From positions 101,877-165,876 of the forward strand of contig DIVR01000045.1 in NCBI GenBank assembly GCA_002428325.1: a stretch of 64,000 bases of DNA. The letters run 5' to 3'. The notes under the pieces are model-generated. The model searched no databases. It was not told the origin of the DNA and saw nothing but the letters and a program-made list of their open reading frames with translations. How positions within the stretch are numbered: the first letter of the stretch is position 1; each line of letters begins with the position of its first letter. The stretch is from a bacterium UBP4_UBA6127 (GTDB taxonomy: Bacteria > UBP4 > UBA4092). The position numbers and the translations under genes were made by a program. Positions 1-8,563 of the stretch are shown piece by piece.

Positions 1-211
1 CCAAGTCATAAGAAGGAAACTTAAACAAAGGATAAGTGGCTACCGGGACTTCATGATAAAAAATATTCCGGGAAAATTCATGCAGCCGAAACGGAAGGGC
101 ATAACTGATTATATGGATCTGGTGTCCCCTTCGAGCCAGAGATAATCCCAGCTCGGTTGCCACCACACCGCTGCCGCCATAAGTTGGATAACAGACAATA
201 CCTATTTTCAT
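1..211 (-). CDS. bshA: BshA, N-acetyl-alpha-D-glucosaminyl L-malate synthase (N-terminal fragment)
   Basis: This is the first 70 residues of a glycosyltransferase cut by the window edge. The N-terminus reads MKIGIVCYPTYGGSGVVATE, followed by a SYALPFRL segment. This is the very characteristic opening of BshA, the GT4 enzyme that joins GlcNAc from UDP-GlcNAc to L-malate in the first step of bacillithiol synthesis. The GGSG loop is the nucleotide-sugar phosphate loop. The start codon overlaps the bshC stop by one base (TGATG), so the two genes are almost certainly translationally coupled. The downstream part and the C-terminal Rossmann domain lie outside the window. Identity is confident from the N-terminus plus the bshC neighbour. 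Confidence 0.88.
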   Translation of the reverse strand, partial: MKIGIVCYPTYGGSGVVATELGLSLARRGHQIHIISYALPFRLHEFSRNIFYHEVPVATYPLFKFPSYDL

Positions 212-1920
212 CAGGATTCATTATCCTTTCCGGGAGTGTAAGCCGCCGCCAGATGGGAGGGATTGCTTACATCCACTATGGATGATAATTCTTTCAAAAA
301 ATCAGGACCATATTTACATAGCCAGGGCACAATATTGATGACCCGTTCCTGATACACCCCCGAAGGGTAAATATTGGCTGAAAGCCGATATAACTGCTGC
401 CGTAACGTATCATTTTTCTTTTTATGGGCCGAAAGGATTTTCTTTTCCAATCCATCCACCTGGTGAATCATGGAATTTACAGTTGTTTCCACTGTTTTAA
501 TCAAGGTAGGGTCCCATTGGGCTACATATTTTTGGAGTCCCTGAGAAAAAGATTTCAATTGAGCTTCCATGTCTTTCAAGGGGACATCTGATTCCTCAGG
601 TAATGACCGCCGAAGCACATCGGTAATTAGAGTCTCGGCATTTCCAAATATCTGATTTATTTTAAGCGAATGCTTTTCCAGCAAAGAAAGATATTTCTGT
701 TCCACCAAAGTCATACTGAACCGGGGAAAGATAAAAGGCATGGGTATCCCAAATTCAGGATAAACCTGGCTTAATTGGGCAAAGTAAGCTGACTCAGAAG
801 GTCCTGCCACATAGGCAATAGTCGGAAACAGGGTATCCTGGTATAAGGGCCGAAGCACCACATTGGGGCTGAATTGTTCCGGATGGGCCTCTAGTTTCAG
901 GACCCATTGTTCAGGGGTCAAGGATTCACCTGAACCCGAAAGGACAATCCGTTCACCCTCTTTTCGAAGAGAAGCCCTTCCTGGATTATGGTAAAACAAA
1001 TTATATCCGTCTTCCCTCTGGGTCAGCTGGGTATGATAACCTGATTTTTTTAATTCCTCTCCGGCTTTTAAAGCTGCCTGGCTGGAAGGCGAAGCAGCCA
1101 GAATTTCTTTTTTTAATAACGGGATGGCAAACTGTTTCAACCGAGGGTCGGAAGGTTCTACAAAAATCAATCCTTCATCCTTCAGCCAGCCTGCCCACCA
1201 TCGGGCAAAGGATTCGGAAGCTGACAAGCCGGGGGCATAACATTCTTTCAATCGGGCAGAAATCTCCGGTTTGAACTCACTCTCAAAAAGGGTTCCCAGG
1301 AGCTTCTCATTTAACTCCTCAATAGATTCATTAAAGACGGCTCCCGAAGCAGGGATTCCCTCTTGAAACTGGGTTAAATCATATACCAGAGGAAGGATTT
1401 CTCCCTGATTATCCAAGACAGCAGAGGATAAGGCCTCTCTCAAGTCATGGTCATCACTGGCCAACCAGAAAACAGGAACAGCAGAAATTCCCTGTTCAGC
1501 TTCCAGTTTTTCAGCCAGCTTCACTGCGGTCAATGCCTTATAAAGGGTAAAGAGGGGACCCCCAAATATTCCAACCTGCTGCCCGGTAACTACCGCCACA
1601 GTCTTATGATTCGATAATTTATCAATGTTCTGAAAGCTTTTATCCCCGGAGCCGAATCGCAGGTTCTGCTCCTTGAGTATGGGGATAATTTCAGAACGAG
1701 GATATGGCCTGGAAACCAATTCCTGAGCAAATGCAGGGTAAGCAGAAAAATCCCTGGGGTTCCCTGCCGAATAAAAATCTTTCAGAGGCAGATATTTCTC
1801 ATTATAATCTCTAAACAGTTTTGAAAAACCAGGCAGTTCCCGGTAATCCAGGGTTTGAAGTATTTTCACATTAAGCTCCTGCCATATTTTCGGGTTTGCC
1901 GGATTCATAGGCACGGACAT
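211..1920 (-). CDS. bshC: BshC, putative bacillithiol biosynthesis cysteine-adding enzyme
   Basis: The 569-residue protein has the typical BshC size and carries the family hallmark blocks VVTGQQVGIFGGPLFTLYKA (about residues 110-129) and VPVFWLASDDHD (about 148-159). The C-terminal half is a predicted helical/coiled-coil region. BshC is the proposed enzyme that adds cysteine to GlcN-malate to give bacillithiol, the low-molecular-weight thiol that replaces glutathione. It is coupled to bshA downstream. Its 5' end overlaps the preceding dehydrogenase by 50 bases, so the three genes form one transcript. Neither Met1 nor Met5 has a strong Shine-Dalgarno sequence, consistent with start by coupling; either could be the true start. 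Confidence 0.9.
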   Translation of the reverse strand: MSVPMNPANPKIWQELNVKILQTLDYRELPGFSKLFRDYNEKYLPLKDFYSAGNPRDFSAYPAFAQELVSRPYPRSEIIPILKEQNLRFGSGDKSFQNIDKLSNHKTVAVVTGQQVGIFGGPLFTLYKALTAVKLAEKLEAEQGISAVPVFWLASDDHDLREALSSAVLDNQGEILPLVYDLTQFQEGIPASGAVFNESIEELNEKLLGTLFESEFKPEISARLKECYAPGLSASESFARWWAGWLKDEGLIFVEPSDPRLKQFAIPLLKKEILAASPSSQAALKAGEELKKSGYHTQLTQREDGYNLFYHNPGRASLRKEGERIVLSGSGESLTPEQWVLKLEAHPEQFSPNVVLRPLYQDTLFPTIAYVAGPSESAYFAQLSQVYPEFGIPMPFIFPRFSMTLVEQKYLSLLEKHSLKINQIFGNAETLITDVLRRSLPEESDVPLKDMEAQLKSFSQGLQKYVAQWDPTLIKTVETTVNSMIHQVDGLEKKILSAHKKKNDTLRQQLYRLSANIYPSGVYQERVINIVPWLCKYGPDFLKELSSIVDVSNPSHLAAAYTPGKDNES

Positions 1921-2881
1921 TAAAGGCTGTCGTTTTCAGTATCCTCATCAGGGCTTCCCGGCTGTTAAACCCGATATGGGGAGTGATAATGACATTATCC
2001 CGCCGAAGCAGGATATGATTGGATAAGAGGGTTTTTAGATTCTCCACTGGATAATTATTGGAGAGGAGCTGACGTTCTTCCTTGATCAAGTCTTCCCCCT
2101 CCAGGACATCCAATCCGGCGCCACCGAGGGTTCCATCATCCAAAGCCATCATCAAAGCATTGGTATCCACCAGGGCGCCCCGGGCTGTATTGATCAGCAA
2201 AGCCCCCCGCTTAATCAGCTTGATATTATCCGTATTGATCAGATGATGGGTCGATTTATTATAGGGCGCATGTAAAGTTAATATATCTGATTTCTGCAGG
2301 ATTTCTTCCAAAGGCAGATATTCATACCCCAGAAATTCGGTCATGAAATGATTTTTCTTCACATCAAAAGCAATCACATTCATTCCAAACCCTTTGGCGA
2401 TTTTAATCACTCTTAAACCAATATGCCCGGTCCCGATTACTCCCAGGGTTTTTCCTTTCAGGTCAAACCCCATCAAACCTTTCATGGAAAAATCCATCCG
2501 GATGGTTCGAATATAGGCTTCATGGACATTCCGGGATAAGGATAGAATCAGGGCAAAGGTATGTTCAGCCACTGTATTCTCTCCATAAGTGGGAACATTG
2601 CTGACTATGATACCTTTTTCCCGGCAATAATCCAGGTCAATATGGTCAAATCCGGTGGACCGGGTGCATAACAATTTCAAAACAGGAAGTTTCTCCAGGA
2701 TTTTCCGGGTCAGAAAAGAATAGATAAAAATGGAGACGACCTGGCAGTCCGCTGCCAGAGTAAGGGTTTTCTCATCCAATTCTTCTGCTGAAAAAACCAT
2801 CTCATATCCATTCAGTTCTGCTGACAGGAAATCTTTTTCCCAATCAGCTATTTCAAAACAGGCTATTTTTAACCGGTTCAT
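1871..2881 (-). CDS. D-isomer-specific 2-hydroxyacid dehydrogenase
   Basis: 336 residues from the chosen ATG, which sits 7 bases after GGAGGAGGA; a longer reading frame of 19 more residues upstream lacks such a site. The NAD-binding GTGHIG fingerprint lies near residue 150. The family catalytic residues are visible: Arg in NTARGAL, Glu in EGED and His in TPHIGF. The STGFDHID block resembles the D-lactate dehydrogenase (LdhA-like) subgroup, so reduction of pyruvate or a related 2-oxoacid is likely, but substrate cannot be read from sequence. It overlaps bshC by 50 bases, an unusually tight link. Because BshA consumes a hydroxyacid (L-malate), a metabolic connection is conceivable but unproven. 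Confidence 0.88.
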   Translation of the reverse strand: MNRLKIACFEIADWEKDFLSAELNGYEMVFSAEELDEKTLTLAADCQVVSIFIYSFLTRKILEKLPVLKLLCTRSTGFDHIDLDYCREKGIIVSNVPTYGENTVAEHTFALILSLSRNVHEAYIRTIRMDFSMKGLMGFDLKGKTLGVIGTGHIGLRVIKIAKGFGMNVIAFDVKKNHFMTEFLGYEYLPLEEILQKSDILTLHAPYNKSTHHLINTDNIKLIKRGALLINTARGALVDTNALMMALDDGTLGGAGLDVLEGEDLIKEERQLLSNNYPVENLKTLLSNHILLRRDNVIITPHIGFNSREALMRILKTTAFNVRAYESGKPENMAGA

Positions 2882-2960
2882 GGGATATTCCTCCTCCAGA
2901 ATGAATTCATCCGGATATGTTCTTTTAATTATAATCAAAACAAGCCTTCAGGATGAGAAA

Positions 2961-3000
2961 ATAAAAACCGGCTGGGGCCCCAAAAGGTTCCCTCAGCCGG
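2961..3000 (-). terminator. intrinsic terminator after enolase
   Basis: A 10-bp GC-rich stem (2968-2977 with 2991-3000, one G-T pair) is followed on the minus strand by TTTTTATTTT. It lies 28 bases past the eno stop and separates eno from the dehydrogenase/bsh transcript. Confidence 0.85.
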
Positions 3001-3027
3001 CTGATTAATGTTTCATTCAGATTATTA

Positions 3028-4329
3028 TTAGATATTGTAGAAGGCGTTGATGCCCGGGTAGATAGCGGCATCACCGAGTTCTTCTTCAATCCGCAGGAGC
3101 TGATTATATTTGGCGACCCTGTCCGTACGGCTGGGAGCACCGGTTTTGATCTGTCCGGCATTGGTTGCAACCACCAGGTCAGCAATGGTGGTATCTTCGG
3201 TCTCACCGGAACGGTGGGACACGATAGCCGTATAATTGGCTTTCTTGGCCATTTCGATAGCATCGAGGGTTTCTGTTAGGGTCCCAATCTGATTCACTTT
3301 GATCAGGATGGAATTGGTAACGCCTTTTTCAATACCATCAGCCAATCTCTTGGTATTGGTAACAAAAAGGTCATCCCCCACCAACTGAATCTTCTTACCC
3401 AGGGCATCGGTCATTAATTTCCAACCATCCCAGTCATCTTCAGCCATACCATCTTCAATGGAGATGATAGGATAATTGGCAACCAGGTCAGAATAATATT
3501 TCACCATTTCTTCTGAAGTCTTCATCATGTTGGATTTCCAGAAGTAATATTTTCCCGGTTCGCCTTTTTTCTTGGCTTCATCATAAAGCTCGGTGGAAGC
3601 AGGATCCATGGCAATCCGGATATCCTTGCCCGGTTCAAAGCCAGCCTGTTTAATAGCTTCCATAATCACATCCAGAGCTTCCTGGTTGCTCTTCAGATTC
3701 GGGGCATAACCACCTTCATCGCCTACCGCTGTGCCATATCCTTTGCCTTTAAGGACTTTTTTCAGGACATGGAAGATTTCAGCGGAAGTACGGAGGCATT
3801 CCGCGAAAGAAGGAGCGCCCACCGGCATGATCATGAATTCCTGGAGGTCCACACTGTTATCAGCATGTTTGCCGCCGTTTAAGATGTTCATCATCGGAAC
3901 CGGAAGCATCTTGGCATTGCAGCCGCCGAGATAGGCATAAAGGGGAAGGCTGACTTCTTCGGCAGAAGCTTTGGCTACCGCCATGGAAATGCCTAAAATG
4001 GCATTTGCGCCGAATTTGGCTTTATTTTCTGTGCCATCCAATTCAATCATAGTCTGGTCAATTTCGACCTGGCAGGTGGATTCCATGCCTTCGACTTCCG
4101 GGGCAAGAATAGTATTGACGTTTTCAACAGCTTTCTGAACGCCTTTCCCCATATAACGGCTATTATCACCGTCACGAAGCTCAACAGCTTCATAGGCACC
4201 GGTTGAAGCGCCGGAGGGAACAGCTGCCCGGCCCTGGGCACCGCTTTCAAGAACAACTTCGACTTCCACGGTTGGATTGCCGCGGGAATCAAGTATTTCA
4301 CGCGCGATTACGATATCAATTGCAGACAT
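3028..4329 (-). CDS. eno: enolase (2-phosphoglycerate hydratase)
   Basis: A full-length 433-residue enolase. The N-terminus has AREILDSRGNPTVEVEV. The catalytic region includes GDEGGYAPN, the Mg ligands in SIEDGMAEDDWDGW and GDDLFVTN, and the catalytic lysine and phosphate-binding loop in KVNQIGT and SHRSGETED. It interconverts 2-phosphoglycerate and phosphoenolpyruvate in cytosolic glycolysis/gluconeogenesis. The start is supported by AAGGAG 8 bases upstream. It is monocistronic: its own promoter candidate lies 72 bases upstream and a strong terminator follows. Codon use is consistent with high expression. Confidence 0.99.
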   Translation of the reverse strand: MSAIDIVIAREILDSRGNPTVEVEVVLESGAQGRAAVPSGASTGAYEAVELRDGDNSRYMGKGVQKAVENVNTILAPEVEGMESTCQVEIDQTMIELDGTENKAKFGANAILGISMAVAKASAEEVSLPLYAYLGGCNAKMLPVPMMNILNGGKHADNSVDLQEFMIMPVGAPSFAECLRTSAEIFHVLKKVLKGKGYGTAVGDEGGYAPNLKSNQEALDVIMEAIKQAGFEPGKDIRIAMDPASTELYDEAKKKGEPGKYYFWKSNMMKTSEEMVKYYSDLVANYPIISIEDGMAEDDWDGWKLMTDALGKKIQLVGDDLFVTNTKRLADGIEKGVTNSILIKVNQIGTLTETLDAIEMAKKANYTAIVSHRSGETEDTTIADLVVATNAGQIKTGAPSRTDRVAKYNQLLRIEEELGDAAIYPGINAFYNI

Positions 4330-4400
4330 AATAAACTCCTTTTAAATAATGGTCTCTGGGAATAAAGAACCCCTTGGTTCAGATTAGTCTTGTAAAAGAG

Positions 4401-4406
4401 ATTATA
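4401..4406 (-). promoter_or_regulatory. candidate -10 box for eno
   Basis: The minus strand reads TATAAT here, 72 bases upstream of the eno start codon. No convincing -35 hexamer is present; the expected position falls in the hairpin at 4417-4440. Confidence 0.45.
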
Positions 4407-4416
4407 ACCGATTTAG

Positions 4417-4440
4417 AGGCTTCCCTCTAGGGGGAAGCCT
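4417..4440. repeat. inverted repeat between eno and the CreD-like gene
   Basis: AGGCTTCCC and GGGAAGCCT flank a short spacer, a strong stem without a T-run on either side. It overlaps the expected -35 region of the eno promoter candidate, so it may be regulatory or part of the upstream gene's termination region. Confidence 0.5.
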
Positions 4441-4441
4441 A

Positions 4442-4477
4442 AAGAAGAAGGGCCGAAAAGGTATATCTTCCCGACCC
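4442..4477 (-). terminator. probable terminator after the CreD-like gene
   Basis: On the minus strand GGGTCGGGAAG and CTTTTCGGCCC pair (several G-T pairs) around a six-base loop, followed by TTCTTCTTT. It lies just past the stop at 4501. Confidence 0.55.
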
Positions 4478-4500
4478 TATTGATAGGTTTCAGATCGAAT

Positions 4501-5724
4501 TTACTTCTTAAAGACCTGGGGCCAATCCAATTTAGCCGTCATCTGCATGACTATGAAAAGAGTGATGATACACATCACTGTAATTACCAGACCGGTAAAT
4601 CCTTCAAAGAAAAAGGTATAGGAAAAGAGGACCAGGTAAACAAACTGGGAGACCCCTACTTCCAGGAAGGCAAACCGGTTTCCGGTTACCAATCGCATAT
4701 AGGAAACCACCAGGAAGATGGACACGGCTGAACATATCAGGAACGCCAGGTGAATGGAGAGATGGTCCACCAGGTAGGCCAGCAGGAGATGGAAGCTGAA
4801 GAAGGCTGCCCCAATAAAGAAGTAATGCATGGGGTGCAGTTTGATTTCCTTCAGGGTACTGAATATCAACAGCAGGAAAAAGAAAAGAAACAGGGAAACA
4901 GGCGCCGCAAAACTGATTTTACTGGCCCAGGGACCGGGGTTCAATTTCTTCGGCATAGTCATTCCAATCTGTACCCCCGAAAGAAGGTTAGAATATTTCC
5001 AGGCTAATTCCCTGCCTTGAGGGGTTTTGATTTGAGAGGTGGCTGCCATACTGTTTTCTGGGAAATCAATATCCTCGAAGTCGGTTTTCATCTTCAGCGA
5101 GAAATTACGGATTTGGCTGACTTCTCCCCCCAGGTTATACCACCAGTTATCCATCCCCTGGGAATGGTAAACCACCCGGACTATTTCAGTCTGCCCGGGA
5201 GTCAGAGGCACTCTGACATGGGCATTCCCACTGGTAATTTCCACATTTTTAATTTCCTGGTCTCCCTTATAAATTTTGAAACCATCATAAACAGCATCCT
5301 GAACCGGCAGGGAGAAATTGAAATCATAGGTTTTCGATTCCTGGGTATCATTCAAAAGCCGATAAGTCCCATCAAATCCCACTTTATAAGTGGAATACCA
5401 CAACAGCCCTTTTTGCCGATGTTCCAGGTTCAAATCCACCAGAATATTACTGGCATCCAGGCTGACTGGGGTTGTCTTCCATTCGGTCCTTTTTTCCCGG
5501 GTCGTCTTCCCATCATTGGTCACCTCGCTCCATACTTCCTTCGGAGTCGAATAGGAGACTGAAGGAGCTCGCTGCTGTTGAGGTTTTCCCCATATCTGTC
5601 CAACCATCCCTTTAAGATTACTATCTTGAGTGGAAGTTCGGATAGATAAGGTGGTCCCCAGAATGACCCAGGCAAAAGTAATACATAAGTAAATAAACAC
5701 AATCGCCGCTATTCGTTTTGTCAT
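4501..5724 (-). CDS. CreD-like inner membrane protein
   Basis: 407 residues with one N-terminal transmembrane helix (about 5-27), a large predicted periplasmic beta-rich domain (about 50-265) and five to six helices in the C-terminal 140 residues. The C-terminal blocks HPMHYFFIGAAFFSFHLLLA, LVVSYM, LFSYTFFFEG and MQMTAKLDW match the conserved end of the CreD family. CreD proteins belong to cre-type stress or envelope responses, and their biochemical role is unknown. No CreBC two-component genes are adjacent. The protein is shorter in its N-terminal part than E. coli CreD. AAGGAGGA precedes the ATG. Confidence 0.8.
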   Translation of the reverse strand: MTKRIAAIVFIYLCITFAWVILGTTLSIRTSTQDSNLKGMVGQIWGKPQQQRAPSVSYSTPKEVWSEVTNDGKTTREKRTEWKTTPVSLDASNILVDLNLEHRQKGLLWYSTYKVGFDGTYRLLNDTQESKTYDFNFSLPVQDAVYDGFKIYKGDQEIKNVEITSGNAHVRVPLTPGQTEIVRVVYHSQGMDNWWYNLGGEVSQIRNFSLKMKTDFEDIDFPENSMAATSQIKTPQGRELAWKYSNLLSGVQIGMTMPKKLNPGPWASKISFAAPVSLFLFFFLLLIFSTLKEIKLHPMHYFFIGAAFFSFHLLLAYLVDHLSIHLAFLICSAVSIFLVVSYMRLVTGNRFAFLEVGVSQFVYLVLFSYTFFFEGFTGLVITVMCIITLFIVMQMTAKLDWPQVFKK

Positions 5725-5752
5725 TTCACTGTTCCTCCTTGTTTAATTGATT

Positions 5753-6643
5753 TTAACTGGCATGGACAAGCCGTTCCTTTTCTGATGATTGAAAAACTTT
5801 CCCTTGATTCATCAAGGTCAATGATTGATAGATTTCTTCCACGACCCAATCCGGAGTTGAAGTCCCGGCTGTCAGCCCCACCCTTTGAATTCCCTCAAAC
5901 TGATGGGGAACCAATTCACGGGCTGACTGAATTTGCAGGACCCTCATTCCCAACTGCCTCCCTAAAGCGGCTAACTGAAGGGTGTTATTGGAATGAAGTC
6001 CACCGACCACAACCAGCATATCCACCTGTCCAGCCAATTGGTGAATGGCATGCTGCCGGTCCCGGGTGGGTCTACAAATAGTATTCACCCAACGGATTTC
6101 TTTGCCCGGATTCAGCTTCCAAATAGCTTCCAATAGTTCTGGGACCCGGGAAGGAGGTAAGGTACTCTGGCTGATGACCCCTATCTTTTCTGTAATCCAG
6201 GTTCTGGCTGCTTCCACCTTATCCACTACGGCATATCGGCTCAGGTCTTCTGTGATTCCCCTTACTTCCACATGGCCCGGTTTGCCTAATATGACGACAA
6301 AATACCCTGCATTTTGTAACTTCTGGGCTTCCCGATGGATTCGGCTCACCAAAGGACAGGTGGTATCAATCAAATCTTTCCCCTGACCTTTTAATTTTGC
6401 TTTTCCCATCTGGCTTAATCCATGGGCGGTTATCAATACATAAGGTGTTTTTATTTTCTTTTCCCGATTTTCTTCTGGTAAAGAATGAAACCCTTTCACC
6501 TCCAGTTCCCGGATAATCTCTGGGTTATGGACTAATTCTCCGTAAATTGTCACTTCCCGAGGCGCCTTAACCTCTTTGACCATTTCCATCGCCCGGCGAA
6601 CTCCCTCACACATTCCCCAGGCACTGGCTTTGATGACTTCCAT
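5753..6643 (-). CDS. ispH: IspH, 4-hydroxy-3-methylbut-2-enyl diphosphate reductase
   Basis: 296 residues, slightly shorter than usual. The three cluster cysteines are visible in MCEGVRRA (about 12), DTTCPLV (about 96) and NTICRPT (about 190). Substrate-binding blocks GELVHN, TAHG, HVEVRG, ISQSTL, LHSNNT and TAGTSTPDW are present. The enzyme is the iron-sulfur protein that performs the last step of the MEP isoprenoid pathway, giving IPP and DMAPP. AAGGAG precedes the start. A 17-bp palindrome lies 33 bases upstream and is almost identical to one in front of the neighbouring regulator operon, which suggests control by that regulator. Confidence 0.95.
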   Translation of the reverse strand: MEVIKASAWGMCEGVRRAMEMVKEVKAPREVTIYGELVHNPEIIRELEVKGFHSLPEENREKKIKTPYVLITAHGLSQMGKAKLKGQGKDLIDTTCPLVSRIHREAQKLQNAGYFVVILGKPGHVEVRGITEDLSRYAVVDKVEAARTWITEKIGVISQSTLPPSRVPELLEAIWKLNPGKEIRWVNTICRPTRDRQHAIHQLAGQVDMLVVVGGLHSNNTLQLAALGRQLGMRVLQIQSARELVPHQFEGIQRVGLTAGTSTPDWVVEEIYQSLTLMNQGKVFQSSEKERLVHAS

Positions 6644-6675
6644 TTTCCTGACTCCTTTCTCCCCTTAATTTATTT

Positions 6676-6692
6676 ACTTTGCGGTACAAAGT
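6676..6692. promoter_or_regulatory. palindromic operator candidate upstream of ispH
   Basis: ACTTTGCGGTACAAAGT lies between the winged-helix gene stop and ispH. It matches the site at 7626-7642 at 16 of 17 positions, with one mismatch in the arms. Confidence 0.6.
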
Positions 6693-6712
6693 GTAGTATT
6701 AAAAAAAGGGAG

Positions 6713-7012
6713 TTACTGAATATTTTTAAGTATTTTCTCCAACATATCGAGATGGGTTGAGAAGGCTTTACGTCCCTCCGGTGTTGCTGAATAATGGGTC
6801 ACTGATTTGGGCCCATCTGATTCTTTACGGACCTGGATATAGCCGGCGTTTTCCAGGGCAGCCATATGGCTGGACAGGTTTCCATCGGTAATATCCAGGG
6901 CCAGTTTCAAAGAATTAAAATCCAAACTTTCATGGATCATCATAAGGGACATGATGCCCAGCCGGTACCGGTTCTCAAAAATCTTGTTTAGTTGCAGGAT
7001 ATATTCTTTCAC
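6713..7012 (-). CDS. small winged-helix transcriptional regulator (HTH_34-type)
   Basis: 99 residues that fill a single winged-helix domain. The recognition region LALDITDGNLSSHMAALENA and the wing SVTHYSATPEGRKAF match the short MarR/ArsR-like family that often pairs with a membrane protein. It has no ligand domain, so sensing presumably comes from a partner. Its start overlaps the stop of the upstream membrane-protein gene (ATGA), so the two are coupled. Palindromes of 17 bp lie upstream of the pair and directly downstream of this gene, next to ispH; these are the obvious operator candidates. Confidence 0.85.
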   Translation of the reverse strand: MKEYILQLNKIFENRYRLGIMSLMMIHESLDFNSLKLALDITDGNLSSHMAALENAGYIQVRKESDGPKSVTHYSATPEGRKAFSTHLDMLEKILKNIQ

Positions 7013-7614
7013 TTTTCGTATTTCTGATAGATATAGAGTCCATAGAGGATATGCAGGATTCCGAATCCGGTTCCCCAGAGGATGATCCCAAGATAGGGGA
7101 TAAAGGCAGCTACTAATCCCAGGACAGCCTCACAATAGGCCAGATACTGAATCTCATTCACGGTATATTTACTGGCTGATAACAAGCTGATGCCATAAAT
7201 AATCAGGGTAAAGGAAGGCAGCAAGTCCAGATACCCATTCACCAGCAGGGCCAGGCAAAATATCCCTCCTATTACCAGAGGGGAAAACAGGCTTATCAGC
7301 ATATATTTGGATGTCTTATTCCAGATGGGCAGCCCCTTCTTCTTGGCCATCCGGATAGAGAAAAATACCGCCAGGCTTAAAGAAATTATCAGTACGGCCC
7401 CGGCGATGCCAGCCAGACTCCACCCATAATGGGCCAGAATGGCTTCTCCCTTGCGATAGGGTTGAAAACATTGGTACGCCAACCCTGCCCCGATAAGAGC
7501 CACTATCCCGACACTCAGCCCTGATAGTCCGCTCAAGGACAGAAACTTGGAAGATTTCTCCATCATCTCCCTTATCTCGGCTATATCCTTTAAATGATTG
7601 TCTATCTCATTCAT
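7009..7614 (-). CDS. membrane protein paired with a winged-helix regulator
   Basis: 201 residues: a short charged N-terminus (about 1-25), then five to six transmembrane segments. I do not recognise a family beyond the common genomic pairing of such proteins with one-domain winged-helix regulators. The two genes overlap by four bases and are led by one palindrome that sits 12 bases before this start codon and abuts the Shine-Dalgarno GGAG. A membrane signal sensor or regulated transporter subunit is possible; nothing in the sequence decides. Confidence 0.75.
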   Translation of the reverse strand: MNEIDNHLKDIAEIREMMEKSSKFLSLSGLSGLSVGIVALIGAGLAYQCFQPYRKGEAILAHYGWSLAGIAGAVLIISLSLAVFFSIRMAKKKGLPIWNKTSKYMLISLFSPLVIGGIFCLALLVNGYLDLLPSFTLIIYGISLLSASKYTVNEIQYLAYCEAVLGLVAAFIPYLGIILWGTGFGILHILYGLYIYQKYEK

Positions 7615-7625
7615 GTACCATCTCC

Positions 7626-7642
7626 ACTTTGCACCGCAAAGT
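7626..7642. promoter_or_regulatory. palindromic operator candidate upstream of the regulator operon
   Basis: The minus strand reads ACTTTGCGGTGCAAAGT, with perfect 7-bp arms around GGT, next to the ribosome binding site of the membrane-protein gene. A bound repressor would block the start of the operon. Confidence 0.65.
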
Positions 7643-7874
7643 AACTAAGTTTAAAAAAATGCCCAAAGGCAGAGTTACCGGATAAAATACCATCCAAGAG
7701 TATAGTAAGATGACAGCCCCTCCCCTGTCAATAGGGGAAAATAATATTATGAATTAAATCCTGTTCAAAGACCTGATTTCCCTACCCGAATCCCGGAGAA
7801 TAAAGGACTTTTCCCCCCAATACCCGAAACGGGTGTCCGCCATAGTCATTACATAAAAAACAATTGACCATTTA

Positions 7875-8204
7875 CTAATTATAAAAAAGCTTTTTTAGCA
7901 AGAGCGAAAATCCATATAAGCAATAATAAGCCAGCACCATAATAAAATAGAATATTGATAAAGATAATAGTTTAATTTTCAAAGGCTTCTTTTTGGTTAA
8001 AAAAATATTTGTAATGAATATTAAAACAATCGAAACCAAATATTGTTCATAGACATTGGGATCCCGGATATCACCTCTAGTAAGAAGATGAAAGGCAATA
8101 GGCCACATCATAATAATGCCAGTGATAACTGATATAAACCAATCAAATAAAGGTAATTGATTATCAGGAATCTTTTTTTCTTTATTCTTCAGAATGAATT
8201 TCAT
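7875..8204 (-). CDS. AT-rich small membrane protein, candidate orphan immunity gene
   Basis: 109 residues from the Met at 8204 (a Met seven residues upstream would use bases inherited from an Rhs fragment). It has three predicted transmembrane helices (about residues 20-40, 52-70 and 78-98) and a lysine-rich N-terminus. No family recognised. The gene is clearly more AT-rich than the housekeeping genes around it. It sits directly after a decayed Rhs core fragment, in the same position and orientation as the membrane gene that follows the intact Rhs tip at 8900. By analogy it could be an immunity protein for a lost toxin tip; this is inference only. Confidence 0.5.
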   Translation of the reverse strand: MKFILKNKEKKIPDNQLPLFDWFISVITGIIMMWPIAFHLLTRGDIRDPNVYEQYLVSIVLIFITNIFLTKKKPLKIKLLSLSIFYFIMVLAYYCLYGFSLLLKKLFYN

Positions 8205-8217
8205 TAGTAATATTAAC

Positions 8218-8441
8218 TCTTCCATCCATCTGGTTTCGGGTTCTCTGCCGCTCCATCAGAATATTAATTCCATCGAAGAAATACTAGGTCTACTGGTTAT
8301 TAATCTAATTATCCGTAAAATGGCTTCTCACAACTCCTTTTCCAGTAGTATCAATGGGATAGTCAACGATGGGATAATCCATACCTGCTACCCGGGTCAT
8401 CATATTATCTTCATTCCATTGATAATATCTAAGAACAATAA
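8218..8441 (-). pseudogene. decayed Rhs core fragment
   Basis: About 220 bases align closely with 10088-10300 inside the main Rhs gene, for example the stretches encoding GMDYPIVDY, LRSH and the ERQRTRNQMDG region. The copy has frameshifts and stops. The homology ends abruptly at about 8218, where the AT-rich membrane gene begins. This is a leftover of an older Rhs 3' cassette displaced downstream of the active one. Confidence 0.8.
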
Positions 8442-8563
8442 CTCCCGTTTTTATTTATTTGACTGCCAACAACCCGTCATATACTACTGTCTATACTCTA
8501 TGTCAAAATACCAGACGAAATTTTTATGTAAAATCACCTAAACGATCAAGTTGCCTTTTCTAT

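Noticed and set aside
4417..4440. Strong inverted repeat considered as a terminator
   Set aside because: Neither strand has a T-run after it; reported only as an inverted repeat.
5017..5562. 181-codon plus-strand open frame opposite the CreD-like gene
   Set aside because: Shadow of a conserved gene; no ribosome binding site or recognisable motif.
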